Assembly (NCBI GenBank): GCA_041493035.1
Contig: JBGPYB010000081.1
Coordinates: 1-20,828 of the forward strand
Length of the DNA: 20,828 bases
Reading direction: 5' to 3'
Origin: JBGPYB01 sp041493035
Lineage (GTDB): Bacteria > Acidobacteriota > Vicinamibacteria > Fen-336
Position 1 is the stretch's first letter, and every line of letters starts with the position of its first letter. The position numbers were made by a program, and so were the translations under genes. The notes beneath the pieces are model-generated. The model was not told where the DNA came from. It made no database searches and saw nothing but the letters and a program-made list of their open reading frames with translations. Of this stretch, positions 8,119 to 14,721 are shown piece after piece.

Positions 8119-8280
8119 GAACATAACTCGGCCGACATCCGCCACGTCCAGCAGCTCCTCGGCCACCGCGACATCCAGACGACGGCCCGCTACACCGCCG
8201 TCCAGATGGAGGACCTGCGCCAGGTCCTCGCGCGAGCCCAGCCTCGGGAACGGTCCAGAGATGGCAGGCAACGGCGGTAG
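8119..8280 (+). pseudogene. C-terminal fragment of a tyrosine recombinase (integrase)
   Basis: A frame with no start reads SADIRHVQQLLGHRDIQ followed by TTARYTAV and ends at TAG 8278-8280. This is the C-terminal end of a XerC/XerD-like recombinase: the late catalytic His in LLGH and the nucleophile Tyr in ARYTAV are present. The earlier catalytic Arg and HxLR box and the whole N-terminal domain are gone. Only about 54 codons remain and they abut the end of the upstream enzyme gene. It is a relic marking past integration, not an active enzyme. Confidence 0.75.
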
Positions 8281-8283
8281 AAT
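8278..8283 (+). promoter_or_regulatory. -10-like TAGAAT upstream of the antitoxin remnant
   Basis: TAGAAT, one mismatch from TATAAT, within GTAGAATAC. The same nonamer occurs upstream of the intact DUF433 antitoxin gene at 9571-9579. It overlaps the integrase-fragment stop codon. Promoter role is inferred. Confidence 0.3.
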
Positions 8284-8304
8284 ACAAACTACCGAGGAAG
8301 CGTC

Positions 8305-8478
8305 ATGACGACCGCAGTCAAGGCTGTCTATGAGGACGGCGTCTTTGGCGAAGACGACTGTACGCTCACTTTCCCAGTCTCTTGCGATTTTCCGCCAGGG
8401 TTCAGTACCCCGTGGTACGTAGATCCTTCGAGGATTCGCGATTTCGTTCCTGATCTCTTCTGCGGGTCTTGCACGTAG
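8305..8478 (+). pseudogene. Remnant of a DUF104-type (AbrB-like) antitoxin gene
   Basis: Frame of 57 codons from ATG 8305, with a GAGG about 11 bases ahead of it. The first 14 residues, MTTAVKAVYEDGVF, match the N-terminus of DUF104/AF2212-like antitoxins, which continue with a P-L-E-P-L type loop and a short beta hairpin. Here the sequence turns at once into unrelated residues and ends with FCGSCT. It therefore looks like the head of an antitoxin gene joined to other DNA, with no partner toxin beside it. The family match is short, so an unrelated small gene cannot be excluded. Confidence 0.45.
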
Positions 8479-9104
8479 TGGAGATAGGGCTTCTCTTCGT
8501 CGTGTGTCTTGGCTATGCGTGGGCTTCTGCTGCGCACACTGGTGGGAGCCCGGACGATGCCCCTGGGGTGGAACTGCATCTTGCGCAACCCACTCAGCCG
8601 CATGCGGGATTGGTGGAGTGGGTCGACGACGTTCGCCGAAGGATCTGGGTCAACTGGGCACGACAGCGGCCATGGGGGAAGGAGCCGGAACGTGATGCGA
8701 CGGTGACGTTTGCCGTCGGCGGTTTCCTTGGCGAGTACGTTCATCAGGCCGAGGTGAAGATCAGCGTCTCCAGCGGATCGGCCTCGTTCGACCGGGCTGC
8801 GACGATCGCGATAGTCACGGCTCGATTCCCGAAGACTACGCCGTCAACTCGTTCTCGTATCGAAGTGACCTTCAGGCCACGCCTCCTGGACTCAGAGTCG
8901 GCCACACGAGCTCTCCACGTGTTACTCGCGGATGGGTCCGCTGAGATCCGTGCTCTTGCAGCCAGGACCATCGGAGAAGCATGCATGACCGATGAAGAAC
9001 TACATGAGGAGCTGCAACGCGCTAGCAAGGGCAACGACTCGGCGGTCCGCAGCGCGGCGGAGGCGGCTCTGCGCGACCTCGCTACCTGCAGGCTAGGAAT
9101 CTGA
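8478..9104 (+). CDS. Exported protein with TonB C-terminal-like domain and HEAT-like repeats
   Basis: 208 residues from GTG 8478 (a TTG three codons earlier is also possible). Seen: a hydrophobic N-terminal segment with a signal-peptidase site near WASA-A, about residues 1-19; about 45-125 a TonB/TolA C-terminal-like region with the pattern W-ARQRPW, TVTFAV, VKISVSSGSASFD, AIVTARFPK and RIEVTF; about 130-205 alpha-helical repeats of HEAT style (ALHVLLADGSAEIRALAARTIG, then AVRSAAEAALRDLA). The TonB-like part usually contacts an outer-membrane receptor or secretin, but the N-terminal helix here looks cleavable and there is no long Pro-rich linker, so it is probably a periplasmic protein rather than a working TonB. 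I do not recognise this pairing as a named family. It sits alone among broken genes. Confidence 0.6.
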   Translation: MEIGLLFVVCLGYAWASAAHTGGSPDDAPGVELHLAQPTQPHAGLVEWVDDVRRRIWVNWARQRPWGKEPERDATVTFAVGGFLGEYVHQAEVKISVSSGSASFDRAATIAIVTARFPKTTPSTRSRIEVTFRPRLLDSESATRALHVLLADGSAEIRALAARTIGEACMTDEELHEELQRASKGNDSAVRSAAEAALRDLATCRLGI

Positions 9105-9331
9105 GGCGTCGGGTAGGCCGGCAAGAGGCGCGGGCGGCTTCGGAACGGGTCCAGGGCTCACAGGTGTATGTAGGGGCGCAATGCGAGTCGAAGGACGACA
9201 TCCGAGGGGAGTTCGACCGAGGGGGTCGAGAGCGAGCCAGTCGTTGTCAACCCGAACCTGGTTCTCCACGGTGCGACGGAGATAGACGACGGCGGGCGAG
9301 AGACGCCGAGCAGTTGGCGAGCGGGGGTTGA
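9105..9331. other. Non-coding stretch, no feature recognised
   Basis: No frame with recognisable protein similarity, no repeat and no RNA fold was found. It lies directly 3' of the transposase relic and may be further decayed mobile-element DNA. Confidence 0.4.
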
Positions 9332-9560
9332 CTACGCGGCCGCCGGGATCAAGACCGGAAGGCGCCGCACAGAGTCGAGGTGTACGGCGACCAGATCGAG
9401 CCCTACGGAACGCTCGCCTGGTCTGCCCCTTGGGGGGCGAGACAGCCGACAGGTGGGCTGGCCTGATCCCGAAATAGACCTCGGCCGGTGTCGCCCCCTC
9501 GAGCGCTTGGTGAGGGCGCAGGTACGCGTAATGAAGGAGGTGTCTCCGACCTCGAAGCTG
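9332..9560 (-). pseudogene. Frameshifted C-terminal remnant of an integrase-core (rve) transposase
   Basis: On the minus strand, one frame (about 9540 down to about 9420) reads HLLHYAYLRPHQALEG and then ATPAEVYFGIRPAH, the end of the DDE integrase core seen in IS3/IS481-like transposases. After a stretch ending KGQTRRAFR the similarity moves to another frame, which reads LDLVAVHLDSVRRLPVLIP and stops at 9332-9334, a typical C-terminus for such enzymes. The gene is thus frameshifted and has lost the catalytic DDE part. No terminal inverted repeats were seen. Boundaries are approximate. Confidence 0.65.
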
Positions 9561-9571
9561 GGGAGAGGCTG

Positions 9572-9577
9572 TAGAAT
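9572..9577 (+). promoter_or_regulatory. -10-like TAGAAT before the DUF433/DUF5615 pair
   Basis: TAGAAT within GTAGAATAC, 9 bases before ATG 9587, with GAGGG just after it that could serve as ribosome site. No clear -35 box is visible. This is the likely promoter of the toxin-antitoxin pair. Confidence 0.45.
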
Positions 9578-9586
9578 ACGAGGGTC

Positions 9587-9964
9587 ATGGCCACGGCGAA
9601 GGTGACGATCGGATACCCTCACGTCGCGAAGACCCCCGGGGTCTGCGGTGGAAGGGCTCGCGTCGAAAGTACGCGCATCCGAGTCTACAACGTCGTCTTC
9701 CTCCACAAGGACGGCGCCTCCGACGAGAAGATCCGCGAGGCGTATCCGGACCTGACGCCGGCGCAGATCCACGCCGCTCTGGCCTACTACTACGACAACC
9801 GGGAAGAGATCGACGCCGAGTTCGGTGAAGACGAGCACTTCTTCTCCGAGGCCGAGCGAAACTGGGACGAACTCGTGGTCCGCAACGGCGGCCATCCGCC
9901 CAGCAACCCGACTCCGGAAGAGCGGGCCATTCCGAGGCCCTTTCCTTGGTCGCCTAAGAAGTAG
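9587..9964 (+). CDS. DUF433 antitoxin
   Basis: 125 residues. The DUF433 helix-turn-helix-like domain occupies about 5-80: TPGVCGGRARVESTRIRV, then DGASDEKIREAYPDLTPAQIH and ALAYYYDNREEI, all in family order. DUF433 proteins are antitoxins that bind their own promoter and neutralise a PIN-like partner. The C-terminal tail (about 81-125, acidic then Pro-rich) is longer than the minimal domain and is the likely toxin-binding part. The TAG stop overlaps the GTG start of the next gene by one base, so the two are translated together. Start ATG is set by GAGGG upstream and by the domain start. Confidence 0.88.
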   Translation: MATAKVTIGYPHVAKTPGVCGGRARVESTRIRVYNVVFLHKDGASDEKIREAYPDLTPAQIHAALAYYYDNREEIDAEFGEDEHFFSEAERNWDELVVRNGGHPPSNPTPEERAIPRPFPWSPKK

Positions 9965-10329
9965 TGGCGGGGCGCTTCCGCCTCTATACCGATGCCGACA
10001 TCCACGGTCCTTTCGTCCACGCGCTGAAGCGGAAAGGCTGGGAGCTCGTGCGCGCGGTCGACGTCTACCCCGAGGGACAGAACGATCGGACGCACTTCGA
10101 GCGTGCGGCGAAAGAGGGCCGGGTACTCGTATCCAACGATCTCGACCAGATCCGGATCGCTCAGGAGTGGATCCTCTCCGGCCGCCCTTTCGCCGGGCCT
10201 GTCACCTGGCGCAAAGCGCAGGAGCGGCAGGCGACGCCCGCGGAGATCGCGGACGCTTTTGACGCGCTGGCCCGAGAGAACGATCCCTTCCGGCCCTACC
10301 CGATCGTCTACCTCACGCTGAAGCGATGA
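9964..10329 (+). CDS. DUF5615 PIN-like toxin
   Basis: 121 residues starting at GTG 9964. Seen: LYTDADIHGPFVHALKRKG at the N-terminus with Asp10 and Asp12 in the place of the first acidic residues of the PIN-like fold, then VLVSNDLDQIRIA in the middle (the tnD-D type motif), followed by a helical tail ending in YPIVYLTLKR. DUF5615 proteins are predicted RNases paired with DUF433 antitoxins, so this is the toxin of a type II module. All visible acidic motifs are present, so it appears intact. RNA target unknown. Confidence 0.85.
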   Translation: MAGRFRLYTDADIHGPFVHALKRKGWELVRAVDVYPEGQNDRTHFERAAKEGRVLVSNDLDQIRIAQEWILSGRPFAGPVTWRKAQERQATPAEIADAFDALARENDPFRPYPIVYLTLKR

Positions 10330-10344
10330 GCCTGACTTGGGAAA

Positions 10345-10560
10345 GTGACGAGGGCCACCGACCCGGTCGGAAGAGTCGCCACCAACACGTACGCTGCAAA
10401 TGGCATCGACCCGCTTGAAGTGAGGCAGGTCAACGGGCAGACGACAGACCTGCTTTCGAGCTTCACCTACAACAGCCAGGACGAGCCGCAGACAGTAACC
10501 GACGCCGCCGGGCCTACATGGGCAAGTGCCGGGACAAGCACTACAGCCCAGTCGACTGAC
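10345..10560 (+). pseudogene. Remnant of an RHS/YD-repeat protein
   Basis: Frame without a convincing start reads VTRATDPVGRVATNTYAANG, then FTYNSQDEPQTVTDAAG. This is the spacing of RHS/YD repeats (T-D-P-x-G-R-x-x-x-x-Y-x-x-N-G, then Y-x-N ... V-T-D-A-x-G). Only about one and a half repeats remain. The frame stays open into the beta-propeller gene downstream, whose own strong ribosome site and signal peptide show that it starts independently. It could be the tail end of a polymorphic-toxin or cell-surface gene. Confidence 0.6.
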
Positions 10561-10629
10561 GACGTGCACGGTGGCGGCGCGCGGTGGTGTTCGTGGCCGA
10601 AGGCGCGTATCGTTCGTCCTTCGATCACC

Positions 10630-10636
10630 AAGGAGG
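10630..10636 (+). promoter_or_regulatory. Strong Shine-Dalgarno deciding the beta-propeller start
   Basis: AAGGAGG, five bases before ATG 10642. It separates the real start from the in-frame RHS remnant upstream. Confidence 0.75.
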
Positions 10637-10641
10637 GTTGC

Positions 10642-11664
10642 ATGTTGAGGTGGAGTCTTGCGCTCCCGATCGTCCTCGTTGTTATCGCGAAGGGAGGCTC
10701 ATCGTCGGCAGCCGCGACGGGCGGAGCCTCGAGCGGTCTACTGCTCGTGGCGAACAAGGGAGATCACACGCTCGGCCTGATCGATCCGGATGCCGGGCGG
10801 CAGATCGCGACGATCGACGAGAGCGGGGTCACGGGCCACGAGGTGATCGCCTCGCCCGACGGTCGCACGGCCTACGTCCCGATCTACGGGAACTCGGGCG
10901 TCGGCAAGCCCGGGTCCGACGGCCAGACCCTTGACGTGATCGACGTCGCGTCGCGGAAGCGCGTCGCGACGATCGACTTCGGCCGCGCCGAGCGGCCCCA
11001 CTGTCCGCTGTTCGGACCCGACGGTCGGCTCTACGTCACCACCGAGATCACGAGCACCATCACGGTGATCGATCCCCACACCAACAAGGTCGTCGACCAC
11101 ATCCCGACGGAGCAACCCGAGTCCCACATGCTGGCCCTCACCCGAGATGGAAAACGCGCCTACACGTCGAACGTGGGTGTCGGAACGGTGAGCGCCATCG
11201 ACCTCGTGACCAAGAAAGTCACGAAGGTGATTCCCATCGCGGCCCACGCGCAGCGGATCTCTCTTTCCAAAGACGACCGGTGGGTCTTCACGTCGGACAC
11301 GACGGCGCCGAGGATGGCGGTGATCGACACGTCGAGGAATGAGGTCGCGCGATGGGTGACCCTCCCCGGCCTCGGCTACGGTTCGGCGTCGACTCCCGAC
11401 GGCCGCTGGCTGCTGATCGCGATCATGGACGCGAACAAGGTGGGTGTGATCGACGTCGAGAAGATGGAGCTGGTCCGCACCCTTGACGTTCCCAAAGCGC
11501 CGCAGGAGGTCGTCGTCCGTCCCGACGGTCGTTTTGCCTACGTGTCCTGCGACGCCAGCCACCAGGTGGCCGTCCTCGACCTGAAGGAATGGAAGGTCGA
11601 CCGGCTCATCGACGCCGGCGCGCAAGCGGACGGGCTGGCCTGGGCTCCCGTGCCGACTCGCTAG
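10642..11664 (+). CDS. Secreted YVTN-family beta-propeller protein
   Basis: 340 residues. N-terminal signal peptide (MLRWSLALPIVLVVIAKGG, cleavage probably after about 20-30), then roughly seven blades of the YVTN/NHL-like type. Each blade carries a strand such as LLLVANKGDHTLGLIDP, AYVPIYG, LYVTTEITSTITVIDP, AYTSNVGVGTVSAID, VFTSDTTAPRMAVID or AYVSCDASHQVAVLD, with an S/R-P-D-G-R turn between blades. Such proteins act outside the cytoplasm as binding scaffolds; some sit in c-type cytochrome or quinoprotein systems, but no heme motif or catalytic residue is seen here. Its end is 10 bp from the end of the convergent NIPSNAP gene. Specific role unknown. Confidence 0.82.
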   Translation: MLRWSLALPIVLVVIAKGGSSSAAATGGASSGLLLVANKGDHTLGLIDPDAGRQIATIDESGVTGHEVIASPDGRTAYVPIYGNSGVGKPGSDGQTLDVIDVASRKRVATIDFGRAERPHCPLFGPDGRLYVTTEITSTITVIDPHTNKVVDHIPTEQPESHMLALTRDGKRAYTSNVGVGTVSAIDLVTKKVTKVIPIAAHAQRISLSKDDRWVFTSDTTAPRMAVIDTSRNEVARWVTLPGLGYGSASTPDGRWLLIAIMDANKVGVIDVEKMELVRTLDVPKAPQEVVVRPDGRFAYVSCDASHQVAVLDLKEWKVDRLIDAGAQADGLAWAPVPTR

Positions 11665-11674
11665 ACTCGCTCCA

Positions 11675-12454
11675 TCAGATCTGCGAGTAGTCCGTCGGCC
11701 GGAGCAGGACGTTGTGGATGTTCGAGACGATGTCGGTGAACCCTGGGGTCGTCGAGAGCTTCGTCCACTCCGGGTCGCCGACAAAGGCGCGCCAGCTCTT
11801 CTCCCGAGCCGCGAGATCCTCGAAGACGAGCATGTAGGTGAGGCTCGGCAGCCCCGTGCCGATCACGTCGCGCGCGAAGAAAACGGGGGTGAGGCCCGCT
11901 CTCCGAAAGATCGGGATCTCGCCTCCCGTCTCGAACATCTCGATCTTCTTCAGTCCGGCGGCTTCGTTGTGGCTTTCGTACGTGCGCAGCTCGAAGACGC
12001 GGGAGGCCGCCGCCTGCGGACCCGCGGGAGCCTGGATCGTCGGGACGCTGCCAAACGCGACCATGATGGACGAGTCGCGACGGATGTAGGGAGGATCGGT
12101 AGCGGGCAGGCTCCGAAAGGCCGCAGCGTCGCGCCGGTAGTCGGGATCGGCGGCCAAGCGTGCGGGCAACTCGGAGAGCGACTCCGGGTTCGGCAGCGGC
12201 AGGAGCACGTGCACCGTCGGTGCACCGGAGCCCACGGCCACGTTGAAAACGCCCACCGGCTTGACGCCCGCTCGATTGAGCGCGGGCACCAGGACGCCCT
12301 TCAGGTAGTCTCCGAAGCGCGCCTCCATGGGACCGAAGCGCAGCCGGTATCGCCGGAGCTCCAGTAGCTGAGGCTTGCCCGAGTCACCGGCTTGGCTGAG
12401 AGCGGGCAAGAGCGAGGCTCCGACCGAAGCCCCGACGAAATCCCTGCGGTTCAT
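11675..12454 (-). CDS. Tat-exported protein with two NIPSNAP domains
   Basis: 259 residues. The N-terminus MNRRDFVGASVGASLLPAL is a twin-arginine signal (RRDFVG then a hydrophobic run), implying export in folded form. Two ferredoxin-like NIPSNAP domains follow: about 32-135 (LLELRRYRLRFGPMEARF ... VHVLLPLPN) and about 150-255 (FELRTYESHNEAAGLKKIEMF ... LTYMLVFEDLAAREKSWRAF). The bacterial family has no established reaction; related dimeric alpha-beta barrels bind small hydrophobic ligands. Start ATG 12454 has AAGGAG about six bases upstream; the frame is open further to 12526, but the Tat signal fixes the start. The gene is divergent from a vapBC pair with 203 bp between. Confidence 0.85.
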   Translation of the reverse strand: MNRRDFVGASVGASLLPALSQAGDSGKPQLLELRRYRLRFGPMEARFGDYLKGVLVPALNRAGVKPVGVFNVAVGSGAPTVHVLLPLPNPESLSELPARLAADPDYRRDAAAFRSLPATDPPYIRRDSSIMVAFGSVPTIQAPAGPQAAASRVFELRTYESHNEAAGLKKIEMFETGGEIPIFRRAGLTPVFFARDVIGTGLPSLTYMLVFEDLAAREKSWRAFVGDPEWTKLSTTPGFTDIVSNIHNVLLRPTDYSQI

Positions 12455-12657
12455 GGTCGCTCCTTCCCAAGGCCGGCCCGCAAGAGTACGCAGCGGCGCC
12501 CGCCAGGTCAACGAAGGCGTGAACAAGTCCAGGATCGGCGCTCGATCGTCGCGGCCTGCTCGCCCGGCCCGCTGGCTGAAAAATGGAGGCGACCGTTCGC
12601 GGTGAGAATGAGTAGACCAAAGATAGGCCGCCTTAGTCGATGTGCTACCATGTGTAC
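12455..12657. promoter_or_regulatory. Divergent intergenic region with a candidate vapB promoter/operator
   Basis: 203 bp between the NIPSNAP and vapB starts. At the right end TACCAT (12646-12651) lies 6 bases before the vapB ATG at 12658 and is the likely -10. It sits inside an imperfect dyad ATGTGCTACC/ATGTGTACAT (12640-12659), the kind of place where a Phd/VapB antitoxin represses its own operon. No other feature was seen. Confidence 0.35.
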
Positions 12658-12942
12658 ATGAAGGGTCGTAGGCGACTGGGCGTGCGCGCCATGCGCCAGA
12701 GCCTCAGCGGGTATCTCAGGCGGGTGGAGTGCGGAGAGACCTTCGAGGTCACGGCCCGTGGGCGGCCGGTGGCCGTGCTCGCCCCCATCGAGGCCGGGGT
12801 CACGCCCATCGAGCGTCTGGTCGCCTTGGGTCGCGCCAGCATGCCGGAAGGCGACCTCCTGGAGCTCGGTCCTCCCCCGAAGGTTGCTCGCCCGCGACGC
12901 CTGAGTCAGGCGTTGGGGGAGCAGCGTGCCGAGCGCTTCTAG
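12658..12942 (+). CDS. vapB: Phd/YefM-like antitoxin
   Basis: 94 residues. The N-terminal Phd/YefM fold is clear: LGVRAMRQSLSGYLRRVECG, then ETFEVTARGRPVAVLAPI. This part dimerises and binds operator DNA; the Pro-, Arg- and acid-rich tail (about 60-94) should wrap the toxin. Start at ATG 12658 is preferred over an in-frame ATG at 12640 because the shared motif begins right after it and a -10-like hexamer lies just upstream. No Shine-Dalgarno is seen, fitting leaderless translation. It overlaps the toxin gene by 17 bp, the usual order of antitoxin first. Confidence 0.85.
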   Translation: MKGRRRLGVRAMRQSLSGYLRRVECGETFEVTARGRPVAVLAPIEAGVTPIERLVALGRASMPEGDLLELGPPPKVARPRRLSQALGEQRAERF

Positions 12943-13339
12943 GTCGGGCCTTCTCTATCTGGATTCGTCGGCTCTGGTGAAGCTGATCGTCGCCGAGCCC
13001 GAGACGCCCGCGCTGCTCGAGTTCCTGACGAGATGGCCGTATCGAGTGTCGAGCGCCATCGCCCGAGTCGAGGTCCTGCGTGCGGTGAAGCGGACGGGCG
13101 CTGGCCCCGCCGTGCGCCGGAGGGCCACGCGCGTCCTGGCGCGTGTGGCCCTGATCAGGATCGACGATCCCGTGCTTGCGGCGGCCGCCCGGATCGCGCC
13201 CCCAGGCGTGCGCACGCTGGACGCCGTCCATCTGGCCACAGCTCGGTCGTTGGACGGCCTCGCCGGGATCGTCACCTATGACGTACGGCTCGGCCGCGCG
13301 GCGGCTGGCGTTCGTTTTAAGGTCTGGTCGCCAGCCTGA
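12926..13339 (+). CDS. vapC: PIN-domain toxin RNase
   Basis: 137 residues starting at GTG 12926. All four PIN acidic residues are visible in order: Asp13 in LLYLDSSALVKL, Glu49 in ARVEVLRAVKR, Asp99 in RTLDAVHLATA and Asp119 in VTYDVRLG. They coordinate Mg2+ for cleavage of RNA, in most VapC toxins tRNA or rRNA. Normal length; the gene appears intact. It is translationally coupled to the overlapping antitoxin gene. Directly after its TGA stop (13337-13339) comes a beheaded amidohydrolase frame, so the module ends right at a break point. Confidence 0.9.
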   Translation: MPSASRSGLLYLDSSALVKLIVAEPETPALLEFLTRWPYRVSSAIARVEVLRAVKRTGAGPAVRRRATRVLARVALIRIDDPVLAAAARIAPPGVRTLDAVHLATARSLDGLAGIVTYDVRLGRAAAGVRFKVWSPA

Positions 13340-13342
13340 TCA

Positions 13343-13985
13343 TCAAGGACGCGTGTTCCTGGCCTGATCGACGCCCATACCCACCTCATGTTCGAGACCT
13401 TGCCGCAGATGGCGGTGCTCACCAGCGACGTCGGCTTCGTCAACGTCGCCGCCGCGAAGGGTGCCAACGACATGCTGAAGCGTGGCTTCACCAGTGTCCG
13501 CGACCTGGGCGGGCCAGTGTTCGGGCTCAAACGCGGCATCGACATGGGACTGGTGCCCGGGCCGCGGATCTGGCCGGCCGGCGCGTTTATCTCGCAGACC
13601 GGTGGCCATGGCTACTTCCGGCTGCCAACTGAACTGCCGGCGCCTCCGGGCAACTTCTCGTTCAGCGAGCGCATCGGCGCCGCCGTGATTGCCGACATGC
13701 CGATGCGGTGCGGCAGCGGGCGCGCGAACAGCTGGCGCTGGGCGCGTCGCAGATCAAGCTGATGGCCGGTGGCGGCGTCTCATCGAGCTACGACCCGCTC
13801 GACGTGACGCAACACACCGTGCCCGAACTGCGCGCCGCAGTCGAGGTGGCGGAGAACTGGGATACCTACGTCACGGTGCACGCCTATACGCCGCGCGCCG
13901 TGCGGCAGGCGATCGAAGCCGGTGTCAAGTGCATCGACCATGGCCAGCTGCTCGACGAGCCGACCGCCAAAGTGACGGCCGAGCG
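13343..13985 (+). pseudogene. Amidohydrolase (prolidase/imidazolonepropionase-like), 5'-truncated and frameshifted
   Basis: Starting four bases after the vapC stop, a frame reads PGLIDAHTHL, the metal-binding HxH at the start of the amidohydrolase barrel, then DMLKRGFTSVRDLGGPVFG and PGPRIWPAGAFISQTGGHG. The N-terminal beta-sandwich part that should precede it is missing. At about 13696-13705 similarity moves to another frame, which reads DAVRQRAREQLALGASQIKL, MAGGGVSSSYDPLD and YVTVHAYTPRAVRQAIEAG, ending at GQLLDEPTAK near 13970. The Lys in IKLMAGGG and His in VHAYT (metal-site residues) are still present, so decay is recent. The C-terminal third is lost where an unrelated fragment begins. 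Confidence 0.8.
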
Positions 13986-14405
13986 GTCGCCTTCAAGTGG
14001 GATGGTAAGAACGTCAGCGGGGCCCTGTGCGGGGACCTGGAGGTCACGAGGGAAGTCGCGGGGAGCGTCAAGCCCGACCAGTATCCGGTCGAGGGCTCGC
14101 TTCTGCTGTCGGCGACGGCCCAGCAGATCCTGGCCTCGCCCCGCTTCCCGGTCATCAGAATCAACCTGAAGGTCGTGCCGTCGCCCGACTCATGGGCCGT
14201 GGTGCAGAAGATCCTGGACGACAAGAAGGGCGCCTGCGGCTTCGTCCTCGACAAGGTCAACATCCCCGGCGTTCTCGATGGCTTGATAGGCAAAGGATTC
14301 AAGGTGAGGCTGCCCACGGAAAAACTGAAACCGATGGCGGTTCCTGTCGGGATCGCCCCGACGATGACTGTACGCGGCCAGCCCGTCACCGTCGGGGTGC
14401 CCTAG
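13986..14405 (+). pseudogene. Orphan C-terminal fragment of an unrecognised protein
   Basis: Frame of about 139 codons with no start, joined directly to the amidohydrolase relic and ending at TAG 14403-14405. It has coding-like composition and alternating strands: WDGKNVSGALCGDLEVTRE, a stretch FPVIRINLKVVPSPDSW, VVQKILDDKKGACGFVLD, GLIGKGFKVRLPTEKLK and a tail ending VRGQPVTVGVP. I do not recognise the family. Part of it (SATAQQILASPRFPVIRINL) looks like a substrate- or ligand-binding strand-loop. It could be the end of a longer gene moved here by a deletion. The 5' limit is approximate. Confidence 0.4.
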
Positions 14406-14721
14406 CTGCGATGAGCGGCCTCGATGTCTGCGAGTGGCAGGAACATCGGTGCGGGCGCCGGACGGGCATCGGACTGGCCCTCGACGAGCTCGAGGGGCAT
14501 GAACCCGAGCTTCTGCGTCTACTCTTGCATCCATCCTCCAACGCTCCGCACGATTCATCTCTGTAGTACATCTGGCTGACGAGGGCCATGCGGGGCACGG
14601 GTCAAGGTGCCGGTATCACGAGGAGTACAGTGAGGCGACACCTTTTCCAGGCCTGCCGGGCGGCGAGCCGATGCGGGCGCCGCGCCGAGGCGTTCGAAGC
14701 CGGGGATGGGAGGTACGCGAC
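14406..14721. other. Spacer with no convincing gene
   Basis: 316 bp between the orphan fragment and the membrane protein. A 51-codon frame (ATG 14411 to TAG 14566; begins MSGLDVCEWQEHRC) has no ribosome site and no family I recognise, so it is not called as a gene. It contains a small dyad CCCTCGA-5-TCGAGGG that could be chance. GGGAGG at 14708-14713 is the likely ribosome site for the next gene. Confidence 0.4.

Noticed and set aside
8328..8460. Minus-strand frame with YHGVLNPGGK resembling a transposase piece
   Set aside because: The resemblance is only a few residues long and the rest of the frame has no transposase motif.
14493..14512. Small dyad CCCTCGA/TCGAGGG as a possible terminator
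   Set aside because: No T-run follows on either strand and short GC palindromes are frequent here.
14411..14566. 51-codon plus-strand frame after the orphan fragment
   Set aside because: No ribosome site, no family, and composition does not stand out from the spacer.
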